Shown: positions 62,853 to 64,000 of the stretch, one piece after another
How the letters are laid out: the number at the start of each line of letters is the position of its first letter
Position numbering within the stretch: the first letter of the stretch is position 1
NCBI GenBank assembly: GCA_958437495.1
Contig: CAUBOH010000004.1
Coordinates: 62,001 to 126,000 of the forward strand
Origin: an uncultured Collinsella sp.
Lineage (GTDB): Bacteria; Actinomycetota; Coriobacteriia; Coriobacteriales; Coriobacteriaceae
Direction of reading: 5' to 3'
Length of the DNA stretch: 64,000 bases
Program-made: the position numbers and the translations under genes
Notes under the pieces: model-generated
Databases searched by the model: none
What the model was told of the DNA's origin: nothing
What the model saw: only the letters and a program-made list of their open reading frames with translations

Positions 62853-64000
62853 ATGGCAGAATCTCGTGCGGAGCGTAAGGCTCGTCGTGCTTTGATCGAG
62901 GCGGCTGAGGGGTCTCAGGAGAAAAAACCTTCCAAGAAATTCAAGTCGTCTCAGGATGCGAAGGGTAAGTCGGCCAAGGGCAAGGCTAAAGCCAAGCGTC
63001 CTAGCTCTCGTCGGAGCGGGGACAAGACATCTCAGACTCGCCCCAAGCGCTCGCATAAAGATCCAGTTTCGCCTGCGCGCAAGGCTATGGACCCCAAGTC
63101 TCCCTGTTCAATCATGAAAGCTTGCGGTGGGTGCACGGCGCTCAATCGTCCTTATAAGAAGCAGCTCGCCGCCAAGCAGGCTGCAATGGAGGAGCTTTTT
63201 GCCTCGCTTTGCGAGCGTGAGGGCATTGCTGTCGATCCCATTCGCGGTATGGGTGTTACCCTGGGCGACCCGGGCAAGTATCCTGCGCCGCGTTGTTTTC
63301 GTCATAAGGCTGCCACTCCGTTTGCTCCCGGTAAGGAGGGTACTGTCCGCTGCGGCTTCTTTGAGCGCGGCACGCACAAGATCGTTGCCGTACCCGAGTG
63401 TCCTGTCGAGGCGCCGGGCGCTCGTCAGATTCTCAACGGCATCGCACGCGAAGCTGAGCGGCTGCATATTCCCGCCTTTAATGAGGACAAACATCTTGGT
63501 TTGCTTCGCTATGCCGTCGTCCGCTGCGGTTGGCGTACCGACCAGATCATGGTCACCCTTGTGACCGCCCAGCGTGACTTACCGCACGCGCAGGAGTTCT
63601 TTGAGGCCGTCGCGGCGCTCGATTCGCATATCGTCACCGTTGCTCAGAACATCAACGGACGCCCTGGCAATGCCATCTTGGGCGAGGAAACCCGTATCGT
63701 CTATGGCGCCGAATGCATGCGCGACCAGCTGCTCGGTTGTGAATTCGATATCTCCCCTACCGCGTTCTATCAGACCAATCCGCAGCAGACCGAGCTGCTC
63801 TATCAGCTCGCTATCGACGGCATGGATTTGCAGCAGGGCGACGTACTCATGGATGCCTACTGCGGCAGCGGAACCATCGGTCTGTGCGCCGCAAAAGATG
63901 CCCAGGACAAAGGCGCCGGCATTATGCTGCTCGGTGTAGAGCGCAACCCCGCCGGCATTGCCGACGCACGTCGCAACGCCGAGCTCAACGGCCTTACCCG
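62853..64000 (+). CDS. RlmD/TrmA-family RNA (uracil-5) methyltransferase, cut by window end
   Basis: The frame is open to the last base (382 codons shown). The first 80 residues are a Lys/Arg/Ser-rich extension. Next come cysteines placed like the iron-sulfur site of RlmD-type enzymes (CSIMKACGGC and CPVEAPG). The SAM domain starts with SPTAFYQTNPQQTE and DAYCGSGTIGL. The catalytic Cys in the C-terminal part lies beyond the window. Makes m5U in rRNA or tRNA; the target cannot be set. A GGGG site precedes the ATG. Confidence 0.85.
   Translation, partial: MAESRAERKARRALIEAAEGSQEKKPSKKFKSSQDAKGKSAKGKAKAKRPSSRRSGDKTSQTRPKRSHKDPVSPARKAMDPKSPCSIMKACGGCTALNRPYKKQLAAKQAAMEELFASLCEREGIAVDPIRGMGVTLGDPGKYPAPRCFRHKAATPFAPGKEGTVRCGFFERGTHKIVAVPECPVEAPGARQILNGIAREAERLHIPAFNEDKHLGLLRYAVVRCGWRTDQIMVTLVTAQRDLPHAQEFFEAVAALDSHIVTVAQNINGRPGNAILGEETRIVYGAECMRDQLLGCEFDISPTAFYQTNPQQTELLYQLAIDGMDLQQGDVLMDAYCGSGTIGLCAAKDAQDKGAGIMLLGVERNPAGIADARRNAELNGLT

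Overview
The window looks like a chromosomal stretch of a high-GC, low-complexity-genome gut actinobacterium of the class Coriobacteriia, most likely Collinsella. This rests on the overall base composition and codon use, the gene set (PTS sugar uptake, LacI/DeoR regulators, LANTGD sortase signals, KdpDE beside Kup) and the many short palindromic intergenic repeats. The genus is an inference; no 16S gene lies in the window. I see no phage genes, insertion-sequence transposase or CRISPR array. One tRNA (Ser, UGA) and the SRP RNA are present.

Layout. 0.2-4.3 kb: a PTS operon (transaldolase-IIA-IIB-IIC, ascorbate/Ula-like family) with a divergent DeoR repressor and repeated candidate operators between them. 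4.4-7.8 kb: a HAD phosphatase and a large RlmKL-type rRNA methyltransferase whose first catalytic domain looks decayed. 7.9-12.7 kb: KdpE, a short KdpD and the Kup potassium transporter, without any kdpFABC. 12.8-16.2 kb: a nitroreductase and an LTA-synthase-like membrane enzyme. 16.2-21.6 kb: a 1362-residue cell-wall-anchored protein bracketed on both sides by the same two repeat families. 21.6-27.4 kb: flavodoxin, a heterodimeric ABC exporter and a second LANTGD surface protein. 27.4-28.3 kb: a repeat-rich non-coding stretch holding the SRP RNA. 28.3-33.2 kb: a TadA-glycerate kinase fusion, tRNA-Ser, TetR, LemA and IlvE.

33.5-39.6 kb holds the most system-like group: an XRE-type regulator, a transmembrane Ser/Thr kinase, two zinc-ribbon membrane proteins and an SPFH-GYF_2 protein. 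It resembles the SPFH/zinc-ribbon part of the Bacillus ydjFGHI membrane-stress operon but carries its own kinase and regulator, and the same palindrome precedes the kinase and the zinc-ribbon gene. 39.7-47.6 kb: DedA, CysE, a MarR-controlled second ABC exporter pair, a nitroreductase and small proteins. 47.6-53.3 kb: an NtrC-derived Fis regulator, a YeiH-type transporter, a GntR regulator and GlmS. 53.3-64 kb: LacI regulator, HAD phosphatase, LarE, secreted nuclease, an EF-G-like GTPase, an amino-acid ABC importer and the start of an RlmD/TrmA-type methyltransferase cut by the window end.

Regulatory links visible in the DNA: twin MarR operators over a clear promoter at 45.7 kb; a near-identical CTTTA-N6-TAAAG palindrome in front of both ilvE and the amino-acid importer; a 9+9 bp palindrome upstream of glmS. 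The non-coding DNA is unusually structured: nested palindromes with a conserved core but locus-specific arms, 62-bp palindromic tandem repeats, 23-bp iterons, a twice-occurring 67-bp hairpin and seven hairpins around GGGACAG or related sequence.
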